From Mytilus edulis (taxonomy: Eukaryota > Mollusca > Bivalvia > Mytilida > Mytilidae): a stretch of 64,000 nucleotides of DNA. Below, piece by piece: positions 23,209-32,400 of the stretch. Both the position numbers and the translations under genes were made by a program. Numbering within the stretch: the first letter of the stretch is position 1; every line of letters begins with the position of its first letter. The notes beneath the pieces are model-generated. The model was not told the origin of the DNA and searched no databases. It worked only from the letters and a program-made list of their open reading frames with translations. Location: NCBI RefSeq assembly GCF_963676685.1, contig NC_092350.1:3399486-3463485 (forward strand), given 5' to 3'.

Positions 23209-23825
23209 TTATTTTATTAATTATTAGTACTTTTACTGTTAAATCTGTTTTCTGTTATATCTACTAAACGTGACTCTGCATTTATGTATGCCGTCATACT
23301 TTGAACGACAAAATTATTTTTATGTCTACCTGTGCGAATTTCAAGCGCGCAATTTAACACCAGTACTGAAAACCTTCTATCCTTTATGGGTAGACTTTAC
23401 ACAGATAAATTAAGTCGTATAAGAAAAACAAAATGAGTATGTTAAATTTGATGTATGCCTTTTTGTGCTTCTTCGTTACATTTGTTGTTTTTATAGTGAT
23501 ATTAAGATGATAACACAATATTGACTGCTGTACCCCTATTTTTGACATTTTTTACTCTTTGAGTATGTTTGTTTTGTTCATGCATCGTTGACAATGTAAT
23601 GGAATTTGATACGACTGTCATACAAGTGAGAGGTTTAGCTAACTATAAAACCAGGTTCAATCCACCATTTTCTACATTAGAAAATGCCTGTACCAAGTCA
23701 GGAATATGACAGTTGTTATCCATTCGTTTGATGTGTTTGGACTTTTGATTTTGCCTTTTGATTTTTGATTTTCCTTTTTGAATTTTCCTCGGAGTTCAGT
23801 ATTTTTGTGTTTTTACTTTTTACTA
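23209..23825 (+). repeat. Right 617-bp terminal direct repeat of the Penelope-like element
   Basis: Gapless partner of 10385-11001 with about 10 differences. It ends at TTTTTACTA; beyond that the flanks differ. Confidence 0.85.
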
Positions 23826-23979
23826 ACATTTTTAACCTTTACTAACTAGCAAATTTTTAGAATTTTAACTTAAATTTTATTCAATATTGTTGAAGAAAAA
23901 AATTTGATTTTGTTATGCCCTACCTACGATAATAGATTGGCATTGTGCTTTCTGGTCTGTGCATCCGTCTGTCTGTTGG

Positions 23980-24687
23980 TCCGTCCGTCGTATGCCGGTC
24001 TCGATGGCAACGGCAGAACGGCCTTTTAGTACCATGAGAAGAGTGAAGACCTACTTGAGAAATACAAGGAAAACGAATCGTTTATCTGGACTCGGTCTTT
24101 TGAACATATACCGAGAAAAAAAATTAAAGAAGACACGGTTTTGGACATCTTTAGTAGAAAAAAAGAAAGGAAATGGGCATTTATTTTTCAGAATTAACTT
24201 TGAGAGAAAAAAAAAGCTGAAAAACACTGCTTGTTTACTCATAAATTAAAACATAAAGATATATGTGGTTCGAATTTTTATTTAATATTTTTTCAATAAA
24301 AAAATACCATTTAAGTTGCACAGTGTTAGCTTAGAAATTAGTTTGTTTTCTAATGTAAAGTGGGTTCAGTGTGATTAGGTAACAAATAAAATATACCTAA
24401 TCAAGCCATTTTAACCCACTACATATAAGGGAAAAAAACAAATTGTTAACCCAACAGTACGGGTTTCTTTGTTTTTCTCTGATTATTTATTTCCAATGTT
24501 GACTTGTTTCTCTTAAAAGTAAGATTTCTGTGAGGTCATTTTAAGTCCTCGGAAATTTCGAGAATGCAGGATTTTGCACCATTTACCCAAGAGCTTCTGG
24601 GGGCCTTTAGCGACCCCCCAACCCCCTGCCGTATGACTTCCTTCTCCGGTATTGCGTACATATCAAAATTGCCTAGCTACGCCCCTG
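23980..24687 (+). mobile_element. 3' end of a hAT DNA transposon
   Basis: The frame at 23959-24249 encodes MATAERPFSTMRRVKTYLRN and LSGLGLLNIYREK, the C-terminal dimerisation domain of hAT transposases (P52rIPK/ZMYM-like group). Downstream, at 24672-24687, CCTAGCTACGCCCCTG is the complement of a CAGGGGCGTAGCTAGG terminus, a typical hAT inverted-repeat end. No matching left end or catalytic domain is present; the Penelope-like repeat ends 150 bases upstream. An imperfect inverted repeat (TGATTAGGTA / TACCTAATCA within AGTGGGTT / AACCCACT) sits at 24357-24420. Confidence 0.7.
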
Positions 24688-25300
24688 AGTTGTACATATA
24701 CCCAAATATTTTCATGTGTTTGCCTGCAGCATTTTTGATTGAAACCTCTTGTCTTGCAAACTATTATATTTGTATAAATCGGTTGAACGTCAAAACTGAT
24801 TCTACACATACAAAAACAGATAGGCCTACAGATAGAGAGGAACCAGAGGTCGGCGATTTTTCACGTTCGTTTTTCTACAGACTCAACAAATTAATAAATG
24901 CCATGAAATACATATTATCGTACACGATTAATATGGATGATGTGCATATTTTCTCGCCTCGTGTTACTCTATTTTGTCATTGATCTTTTTGTAACGGAAG
25001 AAAAGAAAGATCGTTCTACAAATGTCAATGTTGTGATTACACTTTGCAGACGGTACATGATCGGTTTTTGAGAGTGTTTGTAAAGTTAGGATGTTTTACA
25101 TGAAACAGTAACGCTAAACCATGTCAGTATTGACCCCTGTTATGTGCTTGTTTATATATTTTTACCTATACATGCTTTCATGGCAAATTAATCATAGATT
25201 TCTAACCATTGTTCGCTTCGAAATTCCAAAAATGGCGGCTGGAAACTTACAAATATCACGTGACTCGTGACGTACGTTGTTGATCCTGATTGTACACGTT
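24688..25300. other. No gene recognised
   Basis: Unique-looking AT-rich flank between the hAT end and the second Penelope-like fragment. No convincing frame or RNA. Confidence 0.5.
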
Positions 25301-26127
25301 AAAAGAGGGACGAAAGATACCAAAGGGACAGTCAAACTCGTAAATCTAAAACAAACTGACAACGCCATGGCTAAAAATGAAAAAGACAAACAAAAAACAG
25401 AACACATGACACAACATAGAAAACTAAAGAATAAACAAAACGAACCCCCCAAAAAAACTAGGGGTGATCTCAGGTGCTCCGGAAGGGTTGCTTATGTGAT
25501 AACAAATCCAGTAAATAGTCTAATTCGGTAGGTCACATTCATGAAAGGGAAGGGGATTGTAGTTACGACGTAATGAACATATCCGATATCATTTGTGAAA
25601 CGGTTATTCCATAACGGTCAACCAACTCGTGATGACGTCCGTAAAATTTACGAAGGGATGATTTCAACTTCACCATTTCGAAGACTTGGTTTAATAGCTT
25701 CCTTGTGAGCAGCAACCCTCTATCAAGAAAATCTTGATAGGAAATGCAAGCACGGGAATATCGTATCAATTGGGAGATATATACCCCGTATGCAGGTGCT
25801 GCTGGAATGTTGCTACTTAGAAATGGAAAGTTCACAATTGGAAAGCTGAAATCATCTCTTTTGTCGTAAAGTTTTGTTTTCAACCGACCCTCATTGTCAA
25901 TTTCTAGATGTGAGTCAATATATGAGGCCGACTTAACTGTATCTGTGGTATCTTTTATCTCTGGGATAGATGCGTTCCACATAGTCACCAAATTTTGAAT
26001 TATTTAGTAAAAGAACATCCTCTATATAGCGGAAAGTAGAGTTAAAGGACATTGCTAACTTCTTATTTAAGATAGTCAGTAAGATAAATTCGTTACATAG
26101 TGTGCTAGTGACGTAATACGCTCTCAC
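25301..26127 (-). pseudogene. Second Penelope-like lineage: RT C-terminus and 3' tail
   Basis: On the minus strand the RT catalytic box appears as FRYIEDVLLLNNSKFGDY near 26040, followed after a frame change by EIKDTTDTVKSASY, YDKRDDFSFPIVNFPFL, YGVYISQLIRYSRAC and FYGRHHELVDRYG, ending at 25563. The 3' tail extends to the AAAAGAGGGACG repeat at 25301. It aligns with the C-terminal half of the RT at 22400-22884 but is clearly a different lineage. The first catalytic Asp of the DD pair is Glu here. N-terminal RT and nuclease are missing. Confidence 0.8.
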
Positions 26128-26193
26128 CCCATATGGAATTTACTGACCCCATATACCGTATACATAGTTATCAAAGGTACCAGGATTATAATT

Positions 26194-26246
26194 AAGTACG
26201 CCAGACGCGCGTTTCGTCTTCATAAGACTCATCAGTAACGTTCATA
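26194..26246 (-). ncRNA. Hammerhead ribozyme, unit 1
   Basis: Read on the minus strand: CTGATGA core, stem II GTCTT/AAGAC with an ATG loop, GAAA, a minimal stem III (ACGCGCGT), then GTC. The cleavage site is between the complements of 26204 and 26203. Stem I pairs ACGTTA weakly with TGGCGT, so it is a little worse than in unit 2. Confidence 0.82.
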
Positions 26247-26546
26247 TCAAAATATTTATGAAGCCAAACAAATACAAAGTTGAAGAGTATTGAGGATAAA
26301 AAATTCCAAAAAGTTGTGCCAAATACGGCTAAGGTAATCTATGCCTGGGATAAGAAAATCCTTAGTTTTTTCGAAAAATTCAAAGTTTTGTAGCAGGAAA
26401 TTTATTAAAATGACCACATTATTGATATTCATGTCAACACTGGTGTTGACTACGGGGCTGGTGATACCCTCGGGGACGAAACGTCCACCAGCAGTGGCAT
26501 CGACCCAGTGGTGTAAATAGTTATCAAAGGTACAAGGATTATAATT

Positions 26547-26600
26547 TAGTACGCCAGACGCGCGTTTCGTCTTCATTAGACTCATCAGTGACGCTCATAT
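26547..26600 (-). ncRNA. Hammerhead ribozyme, unit 2
   Basis: Minus strand: stem I GCGTCA with TGGCGT (6 bp including G-U), CTGATGA, stem II GTCT/AGAC, GAAA, short stem III ACGCGCGT, GTC before the cleavage point at 26557/26556. All invariant core bases are present. Confidence 0.87.
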
Positions 26601-26900
26601 CAAAATATTTATGAAGCCAAACAAAAACAAAGTTGAAGAGCATTGAGGATCCAAAATTCCAAAAAGTTGTGCCAAATACGGCTTAGGTAATTTATGCCTG
26701 GGATAAGAAAATCCTTAGTTTTTCGAAAAATTCAAACGTTTGTAACAGGAAATTTATTAAAATGATCACATTATTAATATTCATGTCAACACCGAAGTGT
26801 TGACTACTGGGCTGGTGATACCCTCGGGGACGAAACGTCCACCAGCAGTGGCATCGACCCAGTGGTGTAAATAGTTATCAAATGTACCAGGGTTATAATT

Positions 26901-26954
26901 TAGTATGCCAGACGCGCGTTTCGTCTTCATAAGACTCATCAGTGACGCTCATAT
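26901..26954 (-). ncRNA. Hammerhead ribozyme, unit 3
   Basis: Same core and stem II GTCTT/AAGAC as unit 1. The stem I 3' strand reads TGGCAT, which costs one pair relative to unit 2. GTC precedes the predicted cleavage at 26911/26910. Confidence 0.85.
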
Positions 26955-27249
26955 CAAAATATTTATGAAGCCAAACAAATACAAAGTTGAAGAGCATTGA
27001 GGATCCAACATTCCAAACAGTTGTGCCAAATACGGCTAAGGTAATCTATGCCTGGGATAAGAAAATCCTTAGTTTTTCGAAAAATTAAAAGTTTTGTAAC
27101 AGGAAATTTATTAAAATGATCACATTATTGATATTCATGTCAACACCGAAGTGTTGACTACTGGGCTGGTGATACCCTCGGGGACGAAACGTCCACCAGC
27201 AGTGGCATCGACCTAGTGGTGTAAATAGTTATCAAAGGTACCAAGTATA

Positions 27250-27405
27250 CACCTGTAATGTTATATACTTACACTAAGCCTATTGCATCCAAGATTTTCA
27301 ACCACAAGAGGGTTTTAGAGGCCTTAACCTCAAAGATGTGAAATCTAAATCCAAAAAATCGAATTGCTCATGCGCATCAAATGCAAAACCCCAACTAACT
27401 GTGAA
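27250..27405 (+). pseudogene. Penelope-like element fragment
   Basis: Plus-strand translation reads YTLTKPIASKIFNHKRVLEA...KSNCSCAS. This aligns with YTKTIAPKIFNYKQALQ...CDCS of the Naiad-type copies at about 21080-21200. Only about 50 codons survive and both ends are lost. It abuts the retrozyme array. Confidence 0.65.
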
Positions 27406-28560
27406 TTGCTACCTTATATCATCGTACGGCCTTGAACAACGAACAAAACTCATACGGTATGGTATGGTAGCTATAGACTGAACGTCTGCCATATATCATT
27501 GATACAACCCACGTTATTCGAAGACCTTATTTAATTTTTAATACCGAACTGAAACAATTAATGACAGGGAATTACCATGCATGGTTTGCCTCGTGGTTCT
27601 GACGAATTTTTGTATGATTCCATAAACAGTATATGCGCTAATGATTTTCTTTGTGGTTATTTGACTAATTTGTTTATTAACAATATAAGGAATTCATAGA
27701 TAAAAAGAACACTATATAAAGAACACCATTTCCAGCTTATACATGTAAGTCACAATGTAATGTATCAATTTGTATCAAGGTTAACAAATTAACCGGGAAA
27801 CGTCAGCTGGGTTTACGATTTTATTGTAAGTTGAAAAATGTACATTCAGTTAAAAAAAATATATATATATACCACCTCCTGCTTAAAGTAACTTGTATGT
27901 TAGAGTTTAATGTTGTTTTTCAAAAAGTGAAAACAATTTTCCGACAAACGTTAATTATTTGTGGTAACTTGAATAATGTGTTTATTTGTAAGAAACGGAT
28001 ACAATCATATATAAAAGAAGCAAGACTGTTTCGACATTCATTAACACTATCTTCAGCATCTTTACAGGTAAGTTACGATTAAATTTTATTATTTTGTTCT
28101 TTGATACAATATTTGGGCACAAAGTGAAGAACTATTTCGCCGAAAGTTATCTTCTTCACTAAAACAATATGAGATAATAATTACATACAGCAGTCAATAT
28201 GCAACACACAGAACATAAATCTGTACTTTTTGTATCTCCCTTATGGTCAGTCATGTTTTTACTAATCTAAAGTTTATACTCGTTTTTACATTTAACTTTG
28301 AGTCTTTTGATTTTGTTTTCTTTTATTATATGCATTGTATCTATAACGTTAGATCAGTTTTCTTGGCTTGTAAAACGTAAAATTAGCTCTATAAACTATA
28401 AACCGTGAAACTAATCCCTCGACTATAAAATAGTCTAAACATAGAAATTGCTAATTTCTACGTTATCGTATCGCAGGGGGAGAGATGTCTCACCGGCAAT
28501 CATAAAAAATACTAAGAAGTTTCTCTCCCAGGAATAGATTACTTTAGCTGTACTTGAACA
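27406..28560. other. No gene recognised
   Basis: AT-rich sequence with short fragments resembling other repeats (for example the CGTACGGCC word at 27424). The 83-codon frame at 27831 has no recognisable similarity. Confidence 0.5.
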
Positions 28561-28635
28561 AATCTAACCTTTCGGAATAATGGTCCTCAACGCTCTTCAA
28601 CTTCGCACTTTATCTGTCCGTTTTAACCCTTTAGA

Positions 28636-28690
28636 TTCGAACATCACTGATGAGTCATTAGTAGACGAAACGCGTGTCTTGCGTACACAA
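28636..28690 (+). ncRNA. Decayed hammerhead ribozyme in a diverged retrozyme fragment
   Basis: Plus strand CTGATGA (28647-28653), stem II GTC/GAC with a 7-nt loop, GAAA (28667-28670), a short stem III and GTC (28676-28678) keep the hammerhead core and spacing. Stem I does not pair properly (ATCA against TTGC), so activity is doubtful. Flanking words such as GGTCCTCAACGCTCTTCAACTT (28583 on) match the reverse complement of the retrozyme unit, so this is an old monomer in the other orientation. Confidence 0.6.
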
Positions 28691-28719
28691 TTTTAATCCT
28701 GGTATCAATGAGGATTTTA

Positions 28720-29424
28720 TTATCAATCACATCTTCTTAGTTTTATAATAGTCAGCTTTCCTTTCTATTTAAAACTCATTAAAGATACGCCAATGATAGT
28801 AAAGCGTCAACTGAAGTCTCTAATTCTGTTCTCTGGTCTATCAAAATATTCAAGGATCATTTAAGGTGGCTCCACCAAATGGAAAGTTCTATTTTTAGCC
28901 TATTTTCAAACATTTTCAGGCCAGGAATAATTAGAGCTACACCATATTAAACGTTTTGTAGATTTATGTCGGTTCAATTTTAAGTGATAGATCAATAATG
29001 TTTAAAATTTAAACGTTTTTTCGGACTGTTTTACACTCACAATGATTTGTTTTTGATTGTCCAAATCAGCCATTTTCATATTTCAATTTAAGATCAAATC
29101 AAATTTGGGTCGCCGGGCTTCTAAAACAATTATGGGCTTCTGTTCTACCCCTCTAGTCCATTTGGTTTGAATTCAAGTATCTGCATCAAACACCCACGGT
29201 GAATTCTATATTGATCGCTTTAATGAAATATTGTGTAAATTTGTATCAATGGACGATATCTAGGAAATCCTTTGTTTAACTATTGAAGTTGGTAATCGTT
29301 AAGCTGAATTTCTTTTTTGAAACGTGGTAATTTTGTTAGATAAAGGCAACAATAGTATACCGCTGTTCGAAATTTATAAATGGATTGAGGAAAAAATAAA
29401 TACGGGTTACAAACTAAAACTGAG
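28720..29424. other. No gene recognised
   Basis: Intergenic AT-rich DNA without a supportable frame. One segment (ATTCAAGTATCTGCATCAAA, 29170 on) recurs at about 41818, a minor dispersed repeat. Confidence 0.45.
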
Positions 29425-29469
29425 GGACACACATCAAATATAAGAGGACTTTAATATAACAATCGCCGT

Positions 29470-29600
29470 TTTCTGACTTGGTACAGGACATTTTAAGACA
29501 AAATGGTGGGTTGAACCTGGTTTTGTGGCTAGACAAACCTCCCGCTTTTATGGCAATGTTAAATATAATGTCAACATTACATGACAGCACTACAATACAA
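29470..29600 (-). repeat. Diverged fragment of the Penelope-like terminal repeat
   Basis: Reverse-orientation match to the block CCACCATTTTCTACATT...GTACCAAGTCAGGAATATGACAG, seen here as TCTGACTTGGTACAGG and ATGGTGGGTTGAACCTGG. Diverged from the copies at 10800 and 23620. Confidence 0.6.
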
Positions 29601-29644
29601 ATAAATGGGAGAACATACAGGACAGAGAAACACACAAATAATAG

Positions 29645-29940
29645 CTATCAAAAGGTACCAGGCTTTTAATTTAACACGCCTGACGACAGTGACGTGCGCC
29701 TCATCATCATAAGACTCATCAGTGACACTGTGATAAAAAAAGTCCGAAGCCAAAACAAGTACAAAGTCAAAGACCATTGAGGACCAAAAGTTCCATAAGG
29801 TTGTGCAAAATACGGCTAAGGTTATCGGCCTGGGATACGAAAATCCTTAGCATTTAGAATAATTCATACTTTCGCAAACAGTAAATCTATAAAAATGACT
29901 ATACAACAGATATACATTTCAACACTGAAATGATGACGAA
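29645..29940 (-). repeat. Diverged retrozyme monomer with broken hammerhead
   Basis: Follows the same word order as the array units: TATCAAAAGGTACCAGG, then AAGACTCATCAGTGAC, AAGCCAAAAC, ACAAAGT, GAGGACC, TTGTGCAAAATACGGCTAAGG and CCTGGGATACGAAAATCCTTAG. The ribozyme core CTGATGA is kept on the minus strand, but the GAAA segment is replaced, so it should not cleave. Confidence 0.7.
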
Positions 29941-30511
29941 CTACAGAATAAAAAAGAATATGTAAAACAATCTAAATCCGCATATAAAAAAGGCCGAATA
30001 GATCAACACACAAAAGTGACGTCACATTTAAATTTCTATTTTTTTTCCAAAATATAGGATAGAGTTCAAGATAACTTAGAGGTTTGTAATACTGATATAA
30101 CATGTATTAATAACAATTAAAATAACAATACTTATTAATATAAAATAGTGGCAGAATTTGGATAATTAATTGTATTATCTAGCTATGTCGGTATATCTTC
30201 TTAATCAAACTGTAAACCAAATACATCGTATGAATTTATTTGCCCCAAACTGAAATCTTATAAATCAACTGGGTGTTAGGTGCGAGTTCTTTCTTGTTAA
30301 TTTGACGCCAATATTATACAACAGAAATTACTGGGTTGTCTTTGTGGTGCAGCACTTCTGTGCAATGCATTCATGTAACGTCGTATCAGCTTTTTTTACT
30401 ATAAAAAAGTCAAATTATCTCCCTTGTTTATTTGAACAAAAAGTTATTTTTCTTGACCCTTAAAACTTCAGTTTATTTCTCTTGACCGATAACACTTCAA
30501 ATAAGCTCTCT
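29941..30511. other. Upstream region of the secreted-protein gene
   Basis: AT-rich, no coding frame. It includes a doubled TCTTGACC...AACACTTCA motif at about 30453-30500, just before the TATA-like box. A TGACGTCA (CRE-like) word lies at about 30016. Regulatory meaning is inferred only from position. Confidence 0.35.
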
Positions 30512-30520
30512 TATAAATAA
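30512..30520 (+). promoter_or_regulatory. Possible TATA box
   Basis: TATAAATAA lies about 155 bases before the start codon and about 145 before the splice-acceptor-like site. It would place transcription start near 30540 if exon 1 is short. Position and sequence only. Confidence 0.35.
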
Positions 30521-30666
30521 ACATTAGTTCACTTAAGATTAAATAATTGGTAATCCAGAACCAACTATGGAACAAAATGCACTTTCTTCATTTTACCGTC
30601 CAATTTGTTGTCGAAGAGTTATCAATTCAAGATATTTCGCTTATTTTTATTACTTACAGTTTCATC

Positions 30667-31266
30667 ATGTTTAGCATTGTGGGTATGCTGATGTGTCTAG
30701 GATACCTAATCCTATTGTCAGACAAAGTTTATGGATGCTGGGACAAATCTACAAATTGGAATAACGCAGGAAACGGAAATACTGTCTTTCTTGATCGTCA
30801 CAGACTTAGTTGTGGAGCTCGTGGTAACGTTATTAACATGTTCAAACTAGAGCGATCTGGAAGTAATCAGGTCCGTTACAAGTTCAAGTGCTGTAGACAT
30901 ACTGGGGCTGAGTGCAATATACGGAGAGTAAACAATGGGTTTACTTCAGACGGGGGTAAAGGAGAGGTGATTTACTTGGATAGACAAAGGGTCTTTTGTA
31001 ATAAAGGTCTCTTAAACGAATTCAAATTAAATAGAAAGACTGGTGGTGGCAGTTACCGATATCAATATAAGTGTTGCAACCTAAAGGGAAGATTGAGATG
31101 TCAAAATTCGAGTACGAGGTGGACGGCGGAAGGTGACCGTACAAGCTTTTACTTGGACAGACAAACGGTTGCCTGTAGTGGTGAACGATTTCTACAGTCT
31201 TTCCAGTTGAAAAGAAATAATGGTCGTCTGCGATATGATATCAGATGCTGTCGAGTTACACATTAG
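30667..31266 (+). CDS. Secreted three-repeat Cys-rich protein (LDRQ...CC repeats)
   Basis: 199 codons from the ATG at 30667 to TAG at 31266. The frame is open further upstream, but TTACTTACAG directly precedes TTTCATCATG, so the upstream part is probably intron and this ATG the true start. The paralogue at 7451-8067 has the same arrangement. Residues 1-23 form a signal peptide (MFSIVGMLMCLGYLILL...VYG). Three repeats of about 55-60 residues follow, each with a FLDR/YLDR word, a Cys, a short F-x-L-x-R segment, an R-Y-x-(Y/F/I)-x-C-C end and an acidic or glycine linker. The product should be extracellular and disulphide-rich. I do not recognise a named family; a matrix, mucus or immune role would be guesswork. 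Confidence 0.8.
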   Translation: MFSIVGMLMCLGYLILLSDKVYGCWDKSTNWNNAGNGNTVFLDRHRLSCGARGNVINMFKLERSGSNQVRYKFKCCRHTGAECNIRRVNNGFTSDGGKGEVIYLDRQRVFCNKGLLNEFKLNRKTGGGSYRYQYKCCNLKGRLRCQNSSTRWTAEGDRTSFYLDRQTVACSGERFLQSFQLKRNNGRLRYDIRCCRVTH

Positions 31267-31582
31267 TGGACTAACAATTTCGTCAATAAATTTTTCCAAC
31301 AAAATTGATAAACCTTGTTTTAATCTTATTTCATATGCATACTTCAGCTTGTGAAATGAAAGAAAACTGTTTGCATGTCGCCGGTTTCAAACTTCTGTAC
31401 TATGACATTTTGTCCCTTTCAATGTACCGGATTGCCACCCTTATCTTGAACAAATTATTCGCAAAATATGGCTACCCTTACTGTCATTATTCCGCTCTGA
31501 TCGGACGGCACGGAACCATTGCAACATTACCTGGAGGGTTTGCCGATGATCAAATGCCTAACTTGTCCAACAAATATAAAGA

Positions 31583-31965
31583 AGAAAATGTGTAATGACT
31601 GCCAATGAGACTACTCTCCACAAGAGACACAAAAAATTACAGCTATAGGTCACCGTACGGCCTTCAACAATGAACACAGACCATACCACAGTCAGTTATA
31701 AAAGGCACTGAAATCACAAATGTAAAGCAATTCAAACGAGAAAACGGCCTTATTAATGTACAAAAAAAAAATAACGAAAAACAAATATGTAACACAGCAA
31801 CAAACGACAACCATGAATTACAGGCTCCTGACTTGGAACAAGCACATACATCCAGAATGTGGCGAGGTTAAACATGTTAGCGGGATCCCAACCTTCCCCT
31901 AACCCGGAACAGTTTGTTTCTAGTGACATTCTGAATAGGTATGGCATTTGTTCTGTCTCCAAACA
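31583..31965 (+). repeat. Dispersed repeat A, copy 1
   Basis: Shares with 52398-52706 the ordered words TGCCAATGA, CTCCACAAGAGAC, TCACCGTACGGCC, AACAATGA, AGTCAGTTATAAAAGGC, ACGAAAAACAAATATGTAACAC, CAAACGACAACCA and GGGTTAAACATGTTAGC-like. Same orientation in both copies. No coding capacity is evident; probably a non-autonomous element. Confidence 0.65.
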
Positions 31966-32400
31966 TAAGTAGAAACTACCTATCATTCCAAAAAGGCTAC
32001 CAATGCAAAGGGAAACAGACATCAAAATCATTAATCGACAAAACCATGGCTTAAACGAAAATGTCAAAACAAGAGTTTACCATCGACAACACAGAAAAAT
32101 AAAGACCTGAGAAACTTCAACTTCACCTAAAACCGGGGTGATCTCAATTATTATTGTGCATTAGGTAGATCATACTCAACTATTAGCATCTGTCATATTG
32201 CTTAATGCAAGTAAAAATACGGTGATAAGTCGCAGTCTGTGACCAAATGACAAAGAACAGCTCTATGTCACGTCTTTGATGGCCAAATTGATATCATCGT
32301 TGATATCTTCCTTGTAGGCATCATAATGTTCGAGAATGGTATTGAAAAAAAGTAACAAAAAATAAAATTTAACAATAGCAAAGAAATTGGGCCAAAATGT
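31966..32400. other. No gene recognised
   Basis: AT-rich sequence that may contain the end of repeat A and the 3' flank of the pogo-like element. No supportable frame. Confidence 0.45.

Larger units (their letters stand above)
10385..23825 (+). mobile_element. Penelope-like element, Naiad-type domain order, split by a gypsy insertion
   Basis: Two 617-bp direct repeats (10385-11001 and 23209-23825) bracket one interrupted reading frame. Removing the gypsy element at 11508-20261 joins the two halves in frame. The order is N-terminal region, GIY-YIG nuclease, CxC-type cysteine motif, then reverse transcriptase. Most Penelope-like elements have the nuclease after the RT; the nuclease-first order is that of the Naiad clade. 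The coding region carries several frameshifts and one TAG, so this copy is dead. The direct repeats resemble the pseudo-LTRs of tandemly arranged Penelope-like copies. Confidence 0.85.
26168..27245 (-). mobile_element. Retrozyme array: three tandem 353/354-bp units with hammerhead ribozymes
   Basis: TTATCAAAGGTACC-like starts recur at 26168, 26521, 26875 and 27229, giving periods of 353, 354 and 354. The fourth unit stops after 17 bases. Each full unit carries on the minus strand a type I hammerhead ribozyme. Units 2 and 3 also carry a 20-nt hairpin with a UUCG tetraloop, and all have a longer hairpin around GGACGTTTCGTCC. Cleavage at consecutive ribozymes would release about 353-nt RNAs. Retrozymes are small non-coding retroelements that form circular RNAs, probably copied by Penelope-like enzymes. 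No ORF is expected. Confidence 0.88.

Noticed and set aside
24564..24983. 139-codon plus-strand frame
   Set aside because: It runs through the hAT terminal repeat into unrelated flank, so it is accidental.
26457..26492. Possible second hammerhead on the plus strand (CTGGTGA...GACGAAACGTC) in each retrozyme unit
   Set aside because: The core has G in place of the invariant A in CTGATGA, there is no stem III, and the flanks do not pair as stem I. A plain nested hairpin explains it better.
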